From positions 248,001-312,000 of the forward strand of contig BNCN01000006.1 of assembly GCA_014656495.1 (NCBI GenBank): a stretch of 64,000 nt of DNA, read 5' to 3'. The stretch comes from Comamonas sp. KCTC 72670. GTDB taxonomy: Bacteria > Myxococcota > Myxococcia > Myxococcales > Myxococcaceae. Each line of letters opens with the position of its first letter. The stretch's first letter is position 1. The notes beneath the pieces were generated by a model. The model made no database searches. It saw only the letters and a list, made by a program, of their open reading frames with translations, and had not been told where the DNA came from. Shown one piece after another: positions 17,785 to 27,305 of the stretch. The translations under genes and the position numbers were made by a program.

Positions 17785-19188
17785 ATGAAGTCCGCGAAGT
17801 GGGCGGCCTTGCCGCTGTTGTTTCTGGCCGCGTGTACCACCACGGGACGCAACACCCCGGCCTCCAAGGTGCCGGCGCTGTTGCCCTGGTCGGCGCAAAT
17901 CGCCGAGCGCGAGAGCTGGCTCGAGCTGCGGCACGGCCTGCTGCTGGAGATGATGCGCCGCCATGACGTGGGCATGTGGGTGGTCGTCAACGAGGAGTTC
18001 CACGACGACCCGCTCACCCAGTTCGTGGCCCCGCCGCGGCCCTACGCTGGCAACCGGGACATCTTCGTGTTCGTCGACGCGGGCGCGGAGGGCCTCAAGC
18101 GCGTGGCGCTCACCGGCTACTCCGAAGCCACGCTGGAGCGGTTCTTCGAGCTGCCCGCGGAGAACCGCAAGCCGCAGGACGTCCTCGCGGACCTGAATGC
18201 GCGCTACCAGCCCAAGACCATCGCGCTGGGCATTGGCGGCAAGCGCGGGGTGACGCGCAGCCTGACGCGGGACAGCTACGCCTTCCTGGTGGAGTCCCTG
18301 GGCAAGGAGGCCGAGGCCCGCTTCGTGAGCGCGGCGCCGCTCATCGAGGAGTACCTGGACACGCGTCTCCCCGAGGAGTGGAAGCACTACCAGCTGCTGG
18401 TGCACCTGACGGACACGGTGGTGCAGGAGGCCTTCTCTCCCAAGGTGGTGGTGCCGGGGAAGACGACCGTCGGGGACGTGCGCCGGTTCCTGTACGACAG
18501 GCTCTGGGAGCTGGGCGTGGACACCTGGTTCCAGCCGGACCTGCGGGTGCAGCGCAAGGGCCAGGACCGCGCCACCTCACGCGGCTTCCTGGCGCCCTCG
18601 AAGGAGGACGTCGTCATTCAGCGGGGCGACCTGCTGCACGTGGACTTCGGCATCACCTACATGGGGCTGAACTCCGACTGGCAGAAGATGGCCTACGTGC
18701 TGAACGAGGGTGAGACGGACGTGCCCGACGGCTTGAAGCGCGCGCTCGCCAACACCATGACGTTGCAGGACGCGCTGATGCGGCGCGCCTCGCGGCCGGG
18801 TCGCTCCTCCGCGGACGTGTACGAGCAGACGATGGCGGAGATGAAGGAGAAGGGCATCGAGGCCATGGTCTACAGCCACCCGCTGGGCAACCAGGGGCAC
18901 GCCCTGGGCGCGAGCATCGACTTCCGCGCGGCGACCCGTCAGGAGGCGCCCAAGCTGCTGCGCAAGGGCTCGTACATCGCCATCGAGCTCAACACCGCCA
19001 CGGCGGTGCCGGAGTGGGATGGGCAGAAGGTGTACGTGATGATGGAGGACCCGGCCTACCTCACCGAGGACGGCTGGTTCTTCTTCGTGCCCCGTCAGGA
19101 GGCGTTCTACCTGCTCGGCGGAAAGGACGGCGCCGGCACCGGCCCGAAGGACAAGGGCGTGACGACGCGCGGCATGCCGATGCTGTGA
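17785..19188 (+). CDS. M24-family metallopeptidase lipoprotein (Xaa-Pro aminopeptidase-like)
   Basis: 467 residues. The lipobox LAAC at residues 14-17 predicts a lipoprotein in the envelope. The C-terminal pita-bread domain has all five expected metal ligands: D287 (HVDFG), D298 (NSDW), H365 (YSHPLG), E401 (AIELN) and E421 (MMEDP). The N-terminal creatinase-like domain is retained. It likely trims Xaa-Pro or other dipeptides or oligopeptides outside the cytoplasm. Convergent with rtcR; 12 bases separate them. Confidence 0.88.
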   Translation: MKSAKWAALPLLFLAACTTTGRNTPASKVPALLPWSAQIAERESWLELRHGLLLEMMRRHDVGMWVVVNEEFHDDPLTQFVAPPRPYAGNRDIFVFVDAGAEGLKRVALTGYSEATLERFFELPAENRKPQDVLADLNARYQPKTIALGIGGKRGVTRSLTRDSYAFLVESLGKEAEARFVSAAPLIEEYLDTRLPEEWKHYQLLVHLTDTVVQEAFSPKVVVPGKTTVGDVRRFLYDRLWELGVDTWFQPDLRVQRKGQDRATSRGFLAPSKEDVVIQRGDLLHVDFGITYMGLNSDWQKMAYVLNEGETDVPDGLKRALANTMTLQDALMRRASRPGRSSADVYEQTMAEMKEKGIEAMVYSHPLGNQGHALGASIDFRAATRQEAPKLLRKGSYIAIELNTATAVPEWDGQKVYVMMEDPAYLTEDGWFFFVPRQEAFYLLGGKDGAGTGPKDKGVTTRGMPML

Positions 19189-19200
19189 AGCAGGCCGGCC

Positions 19201-20835
19201 TCACGCGCCCGCCGGTGTGCCGCGTCCGCTGACGTCCGTCCACGTGAGGCCGAAGCGGGCGAGGTACTTCTTCAGCCGGTCCGCGTCGTTGACGCTCTTC
19301 TTCTGGGCGCGTGACTGTGCGAACAGCACGCGCCCCGCGTCCGACAGCGAGCGCGACGCCCGGCAGACGCTGAGGACATCCGCGAGCTGGACCCGGTCGA
19401 AGCGGTCCAGCTCCCCGGCGAGGTCTTCGCCCAGCAGCTCCGCGACAAGGTCCACCGTGGGCGTGCCCGCCTTCGCCCCCACCGGGCGCCACTGCTCGCG
19501 CAGCCGCTCGAGCTCCTCGTCCACCACGTCTCGCGTGATGCGTCCCCCTTCCGCGAGCGTGGCCATGCGGAGCACCGCCGCGTTGAGGTCGCGGAAGTTC
19601 CCCGACCAGCGGGCCTCGGGCGCCGTGGCGAAGCCGAGGAAGCGCGCCTGCGCCTCCTTGTTCATGGTGACGCGGGTGCCCACGGCCTCGGACGCCTGGT
19701 CCAACTCGAAGAGGAGGTTGGGGGCGATGTCCTCCGGGCGCTCGCGCAGCGCGGGCAGCCGGAAGGTCCACAGGTTGATTCGCGCGAGCAGGTCTTCTCG
19801 GAACCGGCCCCGTTCGACCTCGAGCTGGAGGTCCCGGTTGGTGCCCGCGATGAGCTGGAAGTCGCTCTCCACCTCGCGGTCGGCGCCCACGGGCAGGAAG
19901 CGCTTGTCCTCCAGCGCGCGCAGCAGCATGGCCTGCTCGTCCGCGCCCAGCTCGCCGATTTCGTCCAGGAACAACACGCCATGGTTCGCCTGCCGCAGCA
20001 GGCCGGGCCGGTCGCCCAGCGCGCCCGTGAAGGCGCCCTTCACGTGGCCGAAGAGCGCGGACATGGCGCCGTCGCCCCGGAGCGTGGCGCAGTTGAGGTC
20101 CACGAAGGGGCCCTCCACGCCGCGCCGTGACTTCTTCAAGGCGTAGATGCGGCGCGCGAGCTGGGACTTGCCCGCGCCCGTGGGGCCGGTGATGAGCAGC
20201 GGCGCGCGGGACTGCACGGCCACCTGTTCGATGCGCTCGATGAGCCGGTTGAAGGCGGCGTTGTGGGTGTCGATGCCGGACTTGAGGAAGGCCAGACCCT
20301 CGCGCTGCTCCTGCCGGAAGCGCGCCGCCAGCGTGTCGTACTGGGACAGGTCCAGGTCGATGAGGGTGTGCGTGCCCGCGCCCGCGCGCTCTCTCGGGTC
20401 GGGTGACACCTGGATGAGCCGACCCGGGATGAGCCGGCTCTCCACCAACAGGAACATGCAGATCTGCGCGATGTGCGTGCCCGTGGTGATGTGGACCAGG
20501 TAGTCCTCCGCCTCGGGGTTGAAGGCGTAGCCGCGCACGTAGTCGAGCAGCGCGCCGTAGGTCTCCTCCAAATCCCAAGGGTTCCGCATGGGCAGCGGGA
20601 TGCACCGCACCTCCGTCTCGGGGGACACCTGCCGGATGTCACCGGTCAGCGTGGCCGCGAGCGCCGTCGCGTTGGGCGGGTGCAGCAGCTCCAGCCGGTG
20701 CACCAGCAGGTCCTCCTGCTGGCACAGCGCCACCGTGGGCCGCCACCGTCCCCAACGCTGCGGGCCGTGCCCGTTGTCCAGCGTGGTCCCCAGCATCCCG
20801 AGGACGACCGTCTTGCGCGCACGTGATTTCGCCAT
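19201..20835 (-). CDS. rtcR: RtcR, sigma-54 activator of RNA repair genes
   Basis: 544 residues. An N-terminal RtcR/CARF-like domain (about 1-180) is thought to sense RNA ends such as 2',3'-cyclic phosphates. A sigma-54 AAA+ domain follows: Walker A GPTGAGKS, loop GHVKGAFTGA and Walker B LFLDEIGEL. The C-terminal region (about 480-544) is DNA-binding. The gene is divergent from rtcB, and both a palindromic activator site and a -24/-12 promoter lie between them. The full GAFTGA loop indicates a working sigma-54 contact. Confidence 0.95.
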   Translation of the reverse strand: MAKSRARKTVVLGMLGTTLDNGHGPQRWGRWRPTVALCQQEDLLVHRLELLHPPNATALAATLTGDIRQVSPETEVRCIPLPMRNPWDLEETYGALLDYVRGYAFNPEAEDYLVHITTGTHIAQICMFLLVESRLIPGRLIQVSPDPRERAGAGTHTLIDLDLSQYDTLAARFRQEQREGLAFLKSGIDTHNAAFNRLIERIEQVAVQSRAPLLITGPTGAGKSQLARRIYALKKSRRGVEGPFVDLNCATLRGDGAMSALFGHVKGAFTGALGDRPGLLRQANHGVLFLDEIGELGADEQAMLLRALEDKRFLPVGADREVESDFQLIAGTNRDLQLEVERGRFREDLLARINLWTFRLPALRERPEDIAPNLLFELDQASEAVGTRVTMNKEAQARFLGFATAPEARWSGNFRDLNAAVLRMATLAEGGRITRDVVDEELERLREQWRPVGAKAGTPTVDLVAELLGEDLAGELDRFDRVQLADVLSVCRASRSLSDAGRVLFAQSRAQKKSVNDADRLKKYLARFGLTWTDVSGRGTPAGA

Positions 20836-20848
20836 CCATCGCGGATTT

Positions 20849-20862
20849 TATCCCAAGGGATA
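20849..20862. promoter_or_regulatory. candidate RtcR activator site
   Basis: TATCCC AA GGGATA is a perfect 14-bp palindrome, followed by a partial extra copy (GGGATTT). It lies 13 bases upstream of the rtcR start and about 55 bases upstream of the -24/-12 promoter of rtcB, a normal enhancer position for a sigma-54 activator. Confidence 0.6.
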
Positions 20863-20904
20863 GGGATTTCCACCCCGCTTGGCGCGCGCCCCTCGGACGA
20901 GGTC

Positions 20905-20922
20905 TTGGCACGCCGGCTGCTT
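20905..20922 (+). promoter_or_regulatory. sigma-54 promoter of rtcB
   Basis: TTGGCACG (20905-20912) and CTGCT (20917-20921) match the -24/-12 consensus, with the GG (20907-20908) and GC (20919-20920) doublets 10 bases apart as required. It lies 59 bases before the rtcB start codon. Confidence 0.8.
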
Positions 20923-20980
20923 TACGTCCGCCACGTGACCGGGACACAGCGCCCGGCGGACGACTGGAAAGGTGAAGACG

Positions 20981-22216
20981 ATGCGCCGCGACAACGGGAA
21001 CCATGAAGTGCTGTCGGACGAGGCGGGCCGCCCCATCAAGGCGTGGACGGTGGGGGTTCCGTTCGAGGATGAGGCGAAGAAGCAGCTCCGCAACCTGCGC
21101 GGCCTCCCCTTCATCCATAAGTGGGTCGCGGTGATGCCGGACGTGCACCGCGGTTACGGCGCGACGGTGGGGAGCGTGGTCCCCACGGTGGGCGCGGTGG
21201 TGCCGGCGGCGGTGGGCGTGGACATCGGATGCGGGATGATCGCCGTGCGCACGACGCTGCGCGCGGACCAACTGCCGGACTCGCTGCGTGGGGTGCGCTC
21301 GGCCATCGAGCGGGCGGTTCCGCACGGCCGTTCGGACAACGGTGGCCGCAACGACGTGGGCGCGTGGCGCGTGGCGCCGGCGCGGCATCAGCAGCAGTGG
21401 GCGCGGCTGGTGGAGGGGTACGACCGCATCGTCGCGAAGCATCCGCGCATCGGCCGTGGGCCGGAGCTGGCGCACCTGGGAACGCTGGGAACGGGGAACC
21501 ACTTCATCGAGCTGTGCCTGGATGAGTCGGACGGCGTGTGGCTGATGTTGCACTCCGGCTCGCGCGGGGTGGGGAACCGCATCGGGAGCTACTTCATCGA
21601 ACTGGCGAAGGAGGACATGCGTCGCTGGTTCATCAACCTGCCCGACGGTGACCTGGCGTACCTGGCGGAGGGGACGGAGCACTTCGACGACTACGTGTTC
21701 GCGGTGAGCTGGGCGCAGGACTTCGCGGCCACGAACCGTGAGCTGATGTTGCACGCCGCGGTGGAGGCGCTGCAGTCGAGCGGTGAGCTGCCGCCGTTCG
21801 AGTTGAAGGACTCGGCGGTGAACTGCCACCACAACTACATCGCCCGTGAGCACCACTTCGGGAAGAACTGCTACGTGACGCGGAAGGGCGCGGTGCGGGC
21901 GCGCGAGGGCGACCTCGGCATCATCCCCGGGAGCATGGGGGCGCGTTCGTACATCGTCCGCGGGAAGGGGAATGCGGACAGCTTCCATTCGTGCAGCCAC
22001 GGCGCGGGCCGGGTGATGTCGCGTGAGGCGGCGAAGCGGCGCTTCACGGTGGAGGACCACGCGAAGGCGACCGAGGGCGTGGAGTGCCGCAAGGACATCG
22101 ACGTCATCGACGAGACGCCGGCTGCGTACAAGCCCATCGACGCGGTGATGGCGGCGCAGGCGGACCTGGTGGAAGTGGTCCACACGCTGAAGCAGGTCGT
22201 GTGCGTGAAGGGATAG
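20981..22216 (+). CDS. rtcB: RNA ligase RtcB (RNA-splicing/repair ligase)
   Basis: 411 residues. RtcB joins 2',3'-cyclic phosphate or 3'-phosphate RNA ends to 5'-OH ends using GTP and Mn2+. Visible motifs: GVDIGCGM (metal cysteine), GTGNHF, HSGSRGVGN, NCHHNYI, and the guanylylated-histidine region SHGAGRVMSR. The ATG at 20981 has AAGG 8 bases upstream; a GTG at 20972 is an alternative. Transcribed from the adjacent sigma-54 promoter under RtcR, with rtcA downstream. Confidence 0.95.
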   Translation: MRRDNGNHEVLSDEAGRPIKAWTVGVPFEDEAKKQLRNLRGLPFIHKWVAVMPDVHRGYGATVGSVVPTVGAVVPAAVGVDIGCGMIAVRTTLRADQLPDSLRGVRSAIERAVPHGRSDNGGRNDVGAWRVAPARHQQQWARLVEGYDRIVAKHPRIGRGPELAHLGTLGTGNHFIELCLDESDGVWLMLHSGSRGVGNRIGSYFIELAKEDMRRWFINLPDGDLAYLAEGTEHFDDYVFAVSWAQDFAATNRELMLHAAVEALQSSGELPPFELKDSAVNCHHNYIAREHHFGKNCYVTRKGAVRAREGDLGIIPGSMGARSYIVRGKGNADSFHSCSHGAGRVMSREAAKRRFTVEDHAKATEGVECRKDIDVIDETPAAYKPIDAVMAAQADLVEVVHTLKQVVCVKG

Positions 22217-22377
22217 ACACCGAGAGGTGAACATGCCGGGATGAAGACACCGAGGCGCCCGTATTCCCCCAGAGGCCGAAAGGCCGCCAGGATGGGGAGT
22301 GCGGGCGCCGCTATTTTCACGTCGGTGTCAGTGCATTCCGGGTGGTTCGTGGGTGGCGAGCAGCAAGGAGGCGAATC

Positions 22378-23394
22378 ATGGTGCGCATCGATGGGTCCAA
22401 GGGAGAAGGCGGTGGGCAGGTGCTGCGCACCTCGCTGGCGCTGTCGCTGGTGACGGGGACGCCGTTCACCATCGAGAACATCCGCGCGGGCCGGAAGAAG
22501 CCGGGCCTGCTGCGCCAGCACCTGACGGCGGTGAAGGCCGCCGAGGCGGTGGGGGCCGCGGAGGTGTCGGGCGCGGAGCTGGGTTCTCGGGAGCTGACGT
22601 TCCGCCCCCGCGCGTTGGCCTCGGGGAACTACCGCTTCGCGGTGGGCACGGCGGGGAGCGCGACGTTGGTGCTGCAGACGGTGCTGCCCGCGCTGCTCTT
22701 GGCGGAAGGCCCGTCCACGCTGCTGCTGGAGGGCGGAACGCACAATCCACTGGCGCCGCCGTTCGACTTCCTCCAGCGGGCCTATCTGCCGCTGGTGCGG
22801 CGCATGGGGCCATCCGTGGAGGCCACGCTTTCACAGCCCGGCTTCTTCCCCGCCGGTGGTGGGAAGTTCCGGGTCGACGTCCGGCCCGCTCCATTGAAGC
22901 CGCTGCACCTGCTGGAGCGGGGGCGGGTGCTCCGCCGCGATTTGAAAGCCGTCATCGCGATGGTGCCGTTCGACGTCGCGCAGCGGGAGCTGGAGGCGGC
23001 GGGCGCCGCGCTGAAGTGGCGGCCGTTCGAGCTCCGGACGGAAGAGCTGAAGCGCTCGGCCTGCCCCGGAAACGTGCTCGTCGCCGAGGTCGAGAGCGAG
23101 CACGTGACGGAGGTCTTCACCGGCTTCGGCGAGCGCGGGAAGCGGGCGGAGTTCGTGGCCGCGGAGGTGGCGGCGGAGGTGAATCGTTACCTCGACGCGG
23201 AGGTTCCGGTGGGTGAGCACCTGTGCGACCAGTTGCTGCTCCTCTTGGCCCTGTCGAAGGGCGGCGCGTTCCGCACGTTGCCGCTGGATGGACACGCGCG
23301 GACGCAGCTGGACACCATGGCCCATTTCCTCGACGTGAAAGTGCAGGTCCGGGACGTGGCTCATGATGTCTGCGAGGTGGAGGTCCGCGCGTAG
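22378..23394 (+). CDS. rtcA: RNA 3'-terminal phosphate cyclase RtcA
   Basis: 338 residues, the same length as the E. coli enzyme. It converts RNA 3'-phosphate ends to 2',3'-cyclic phosphates with ATP. Motifs: IDGSKGEGGGQVLRTSLALS at the N-terminus and the histidine adenylylated during catalysis in DGHARTQ (H306). AAGGAGG sits 6 bases before the ATG at 22378. The 161-base gap after rtcB contains only a small GGCC-GAAA-GGCC hairpin; the gene is presumably read through from the rtcB promoter. Confidence 0.95.
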   Translation: MVRIDGSKGEGGGQVLRTSLALSLVTGTPFTIENIRAGRKKPGLLRQHLTAVKAAEAVGAAEVSGAELGSRELTFRPRALASGNYRFAVGTAGSATLVLQTVLPALLLAEGPSTLLLEGGTHNPLAPPFDFLQRAYLPLVRRMGPSVEATLSQPGFFPAGGGKFRVDVRPAPLKPLHLLERGRVLRRDLKAVIAMVPFDVAQRELEAAGAALKWRPFELRTEELKRSACPGNVLVAEVESEHVTEVFTGFGERGKRAEFVAAEVAAEVNRYLDAEVPVGEHLCDQLLLLLALSKGGAFRTLPLDGHARTQLDTMAHFLDVKVQVRDVAHDVCEVEVRA

Positions 23395-23496
23395 CTTCCG
23401 CGGGCCCCGCCGCTCGCCATGGGAGCGCCACGTCCGCGCCTTGGTGGGCGTCCAGGCGAGAAGCTCCAGGATCGTCTTCGTGGCGCCGCGGTGAGT

Positions 23497-23519
23497 CTCC
23501 GCACCATGCATGTGCGGAG
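23497..23519 (+). promoter_or_regulatory. hairpin overlapping the ribosome binding site of the Fpg-like gene
   Basis: CTCCGCAC (23497-23504) pairs perfectly with GTGCGGAG (23512-23519) around a 7-base loop. The right arm contains the first part of the GGAGGAG ribosome binding site (23516-23522) used by the GTG at 23531. In RNA this stem would partly hide the site. Confidence 0.45.
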
Positions 23520-23530
23520 GAGACGTCCGC

Positions 23531-24385
23531 GTGGCAGAGGTTCCCGAAGTTGAAATCATCACCCGGGATTTGCGGCAGGCCGTCGTGGGCCGCCGCTTCA
23601 CCGGCGCTGAAATCCTGGTTCCCTCCGTGGTGCGTTTCCCGGAGCCGGCGGCTTTGAGCGATGCCTTGGTGGGGCGCCGGGTTGTCTCCGCCTCCCGGCG
23701 GGCGAAGTTCATCCTCATGCCGTTGGATGACGGCACGGTGCTCGCGCTCCACTTCATGCTCTTTGGCGAGCTGGCGTTGCGGCCCACGGGCAGCGAGCGG
23801 CCTTCGTCGACGCTGGTGGTGCTGGGGCTGGAGGGTGAGGAGGAACTCCAGCTCACGGACACGCTGGGATACGCCCGCATCGCGCTGGCGCGGGGCGAGG
23901 ACCTGGCCCTGCGCCTGAAGCTGGACGAGCTGGGCCCCGAGGCGCTCGATGAAGGCTTCACGCCGGACGTGCTGGCCCAGCGGCTGCGGCGGCGCAAGAG
24001 CCCGTTGAAGACGGTGCTCCTCAATCAGCGCGTGCTTGCGGGGCTGGGCAACCGGGACGCGGACGAGAGCCTGTGGCTCGCGGGGATTGATCCTCGGCGT
24101 CTGGCCGCATCGCTCACGCCCTCGGAGCGCGTGCGGCTGACCCAGGCCATTCGCGCGGTGCTCGACGAGGGCTTGCGCCTGCGCGGGACGCAGCGAGACC
24201 TCTTCGGCGTACAAGGACTCGCGAAGCACCGGCGCAACGTCTTTGGCCGCGCGGGGGCGCCCTGTCCGCGCTGTGCGACCGTCGTCGCGCATGAGCGAGT
24301 GGGCGGACGGAACACCTACTGGTGTCCCACGTGCCAGCCCGCGACGGCGCAGCCCGAGTTCCCCGCGCAGTCCTCGCTGTGGTGA
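23531..24385 (+). CDS. Fpg/Nei-family DNA glycosylase-like protein with Ala at the catalytic N-terminus
   Basis: 284 residues related to formamidopyrimidine-DNA glycosylase. The family's conserved start is Met-Pro-Glu, with Pro as the nucleophile after Met removal. Here the frame reads (GTG)-Ala-Glu-Val-Pro-Glu-Val-Glu, so Glu3 and the downstream PEVE are kept but Pro2 is Ala. The beta-hairpin lysine is kept (K59 in RRAKFIL). The H2TH region reads GLGNRDADE (usual GNIYADE), and the C-terminal zinc finger is intact (CPRC...WCPTCQ). GGAGGAG 8 bases upstream makes the GTG at 23531 the best start; an in-frame ATG at 23510 has no site. Confidence 0.85.
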   Translation: MAEVPEVEIITRDLRQAVVGRRFTGAEILVPSVVRFPEPAALSDALVGRRVVSASRRAKFILMPLDDGTVLALHFMLFGELALRPTGSERPSSTLVVLGLEGEEELQLTDTLGYARIALARGEDLALRLKLDELGPEALDEGFTPDVLAQRLRRRKSPLKTVLLNQRVLAGLGNRDADESLWLAGIDPRRLAASLTPSERVRLTQAIRAVLDEGLRLRGTQRDLFGVQGLAKHRRNVFGRAGAPCPRCATVVAHERVGGRNTYWCPTCQPATAQPEFPAQSSLW

Positions 24386-24598
24386 CGCGCGACGGCGCGA
24401 CTCCCTTGCGAACCCGTTGAGTCAGGAGAGGCCTCCCGCGATTCCCGGAACCTCCTGCGTGGGGCGAGGGTGACACCCATCCCCATGGCAGGAGTTGCAG
24501 GGCCCCTTGCGTCGGCGGTCAGGTCCCTGTGCTAGAGCACGTCCTCGGGCCGCCGGTGTGACAGGCTCCCATGCCTGCATCGGATGTGAGGGGGAATC

Positions 24599-27244
24599 AT
24601 GGCGTCAGGAACCGTGTCGAAGGGGTTGTTTGTGCTGTGCGCGCTGCTGTCATGGGCCGCCCTTGCCGTACCGCTGCCTGTCGCTGGGGCGCCTCCGGTC
24701 CAATTCGAGACGTGCAACCGCCCACCGCCGGCGGCGCGCGGCGCCTCGGGGGCGGTCAGTGGAATCCGCGCGAACGACTTGCCTGACTTCGTCATCACCG
24801 GCGTGCAGGCGCCGACGCGAGTCCACGGTGTGACGCCGTACCAGGTGGCCGTGACGGTCTGCAACGAGGGGCTCCGCGAGTCGAACTCCGAGGTGACGCT
24901 GTTCGTCTCTCGGGACGCCTGCTACTCCGAGGATGACGCGTTGCTTGAAACGGTGCCGACGGGACCGCTGGCCGCGGGGGCGTGTGTCTCGCTGCCGGTC
25001 GCGGTTCGGGGCGAACGGCTCCGGTCGAACACCTGGTTCATCGGTGCGCTGGTGGACCGGGAGTCGCGGGTTCGCGAGCTGTCGGAGGTGAACAATGTCC
25101 ATGACGGTGTGCCCGTGACGTTCGATGCGCCTCCGGACTACGTCGTCGAGTCACTGTCGGCTCCCACCGTGGTTCGCCCCGGTGCGTATTTCGAGGCCAC
25201 GGCGCGCGTGTGCAACCGGGGTGGGGGCGCTGGCGCCGCGCAGGCCTGGCTGTACCAGTCCAGCGACAGGCACGTTGATGCCGAGGACACCCCGGGCGGC
25301 TGGAGGTTCGGCATCGACCTCGAGCCAGGGGCCTGTGAGCGGGTCTCGTTGAGCGGGCAGGTGGCGGAGGCGGGCGAGAGCTACCTCGCGGTCATCGTGG
25401 CCACGGCGCGCGAGCGGCCCGAAGAGGACACGTCGAACAATGTCAGCGAGGTTTCAGCCCTGGTGGTGGGCATGGTTCCCGACTACGTCGTCGCTTCACT
25501 GAAGGTTCCGGCCGTGGAGACCCGCAATGGGGATCTTCCCGTGCGATTGACGGTCTGCAATCAGGGCACGGCGCTCGCGCAGGCCACGCAGGTTCGTTTT
25601 CAGATGCAGTCCCTCGAGTCCGGGAACGAAGGTGTGCTCCGCGTCACGAATCGTGACGTCCCGGCGCTGGCCGCGAATCAGTGCGCTGAATGGGACGAAC
25701 TCCTGGGCTCCTCGGAGAACGCACCAGGGCGCTGGCGATTGACGGCCTCGGTGAATCCGGAGGGCGCTCAGCCCGAATCCCATGCGGACAACAACGACAG
25801 GTCGCAATCGCTCCTTTTGGGAGATTGGGTGGAGCTGGGGATCACGCGCGTCACGCCGCTGACGCATGCGCTGGTGCATGGCGCTCCGTTCAGCACGGAG
25901 GTCAAGGTCTGCAACACCGGTAGCAGGGCTGCCCAGCGGCTGGCCGTCCATGTGTCGTTGTCGGATGGCAGGGATGCGGCGGCTGACGTTCGCGTGGGCA
26001 CGCGCATGTTCGATGCGCTCGGGAAGGGCTGTGTGGTGCTCCCCGTGACGGGCACGGTGCCTTCGCAAGGGATGAGCGGCAGGCTCTACGTGAAGGCGAG
26101 CGCGGAGCTCGTCAGTCCTCAGGGGCGGGAACTCGACGTGGAGGACAATGTGCTCGTGGGGCCAGAGGTGGCGATTGGCTCGGGGCCCGACCTGGTGGTG
26201 ACCCAGGTCCAGTCCTCGGTTCCGGTTGTCGCGGAGTCTGCGACGATGGAGGTCGCGGTCACCGTGTGCAACAAGGGCAATGAAGCCGCGCCCAGTGTTC
26301 CTGTGTGGGTGTCCTCCCTTCCGGAGCCGGACTCCCAGGGCTTGCCGCTCCTGGTGGGCGCGTGGCGGACCGTGGAGCCGCTGGGGCCAGGTGCATGCAG
26401 CGCGTGGACCGCGCAGCCGATATCGCCTCCGTTCGCGGGGGCCTGGCGGCCCACGGCCTGGGTGGATGAGCCCAACGCAATCCCTGAGGTCGTGGAGTCC
26501 AACAACCTCGTGCGAGGCGAGGTGTTTCAAGTGAGTCCGACCACGGGGTGGAGCATCACGGGCCTGAACGCCCCCGCGGTGGTCCGTGCGAACTCCGACT
26601 TCACCGCGACCGCGACGGTGTGCAACCGGGGCTCGCTGCCACAGGCCTTCGCTCACGTCCGCCTCTCCCTGCGCACGGAGGAGGGGTTTCCCGTGGCGGA
26701 GCTTTCGAACGGGTACACGTCACGTGAACTCGCGAGTGGCGACTGTGAGCAGGTGCCGCTGCATGGCTCCGCCAGCGTCCCTCGGGACGGGGGCTATCGG
26801 CTGGTGGCGGAGCTCGGCGCGTCTTGGACCTCTGGGACGGGGCCGGAGCGGAAGTTGCTGTCGTTCGCCGTCCCCATGGGCGTGGGGCCGCAGGGGGGCG
26901 ACCTCGCCGTCACCTCGGTTAGCGCTCCCGCCAGCGTCCGGAGGGGGAGTGCATTCACCACGTCGGTGGAGGTCTGCAATCGGGGGACGACCGGCGGGAG
27001 CGCCACGGTGACCGCCTACCTGTCCCGGGATGAGCGTCTCGAGATTCCGGGAGACACGAGCGTGGGCCAGGTCAGCGTGACGGTTGCACCGGGGACCTGC
27101 CGGACGTCGGCGGTCCGTTCCATCCCCAACGTGAGCGCCGGAGATGTCTGGTACGTGGGCGCGCACGTGAGGGCGACCAGCTCGCCGGACCTCGTGGTGG
27201 CGAATGACGCGCTTGTCGGGGCTCGGGTTCTCGTCGTCCCCTGA
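24599..27244 (+). CDS. secreted seven-repeat CARDB protein
   Basis: 881 residues. A Sec-type signal peptide covers about residues 1-35, with seven CARDB (cell-adhesion-related, immunoglobulin-like) repeats after it. Each repeat opens with a (P)D-hydrophobic-VV-type strand, contains VCN-x-G, and has a second cysteine later (for example GACVSLP, GACERV, GDCEQVP). This regular cysteine pair per repeat suggests one disulfide per domain, fitting an extracellular adhesion or matrix protein. No catalytic domain or anchor is seen. The upstream 24386-24598 gap has a short GTGCT-AG-AGCAC palindrome (24529-24540) and no gene. Confidence 0.85.
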   Translation: MASGTVSKGLFVLCALLSWAALAVPLPVAGAPPVQFETCNRPPPAARGASGAVSGIRANDLPDFVITGVQAPTRVHGVTPYQVAVTVCNEGLRESNSEVTLFVSRDACYSEDDALLETVPTGPLAAGACVSLPVAVRGERLRSNTWFIGALVDRESRVRELSEVNNVHDGVPVTFDAPPDYVVESLSAPTVVRPGAYFEATARVCNRGGGAGAAQAWLYQSSDRHVDAEDTPGGWRFGIDLEPGACERVSLSGQVAEAGESYLAVIVATARERPEEDTSNNVSEVSALVVGMVPDYVVASLKVPAVETRNGDLPVRLTVCNQGTALAQATQVRFQMQSLESGNEGVLRVTNRDVPALAANQCAEWDELLGSSENAPGRWRLTASVNPEGAQPESHADNNDRSQSLLLGDWVELGITRVTPLTHALVHGAPFSTEVKVCNTGSRAAQRLAVHVSLSDGRDAAADVRVGTRMFDALGKGCVVLPVTGTVPSQGMSGRLYVKASAELVSPQGRELDVEDNVLVGPEVAIGSGPDLVVTQVQSSVPVVAESATMEVAVTVCNKGNEAAPSVPVWVSSLPEPDSQGLPLLVGAWRTVEPLGPGACSAWTAQPISPPFAGAWRPTAWVDEPNAIPEVVESNNLVRGEVFQVSPTTGWSITGLNAPAVVRANSDFTATATVCNRGSLPQAFAHVRLSLRTEEGFPVAELSNGYTSRELASGDCEQVPLHGSASVPRDGGYRLVAELGASWTSGTGPERKLLSFAVPMGVGPQGGDLAVTSVSAPASVRRGSAFTTSVEVCNRGTTGGSATVTAYLSRDERLEIPGDTSVGQVSVTVAPGTCRTSAVRSIPNVSAGDVWYVGAHVRATSSPDLVVANDALVGARVLVVP

Positions 27245-27305
27245 GCCCGTCCCGGGCGGGCGCAGGCGGGTGGGCAGCGGGCACGGTGGCTGTTATGACT
27301 CCACC

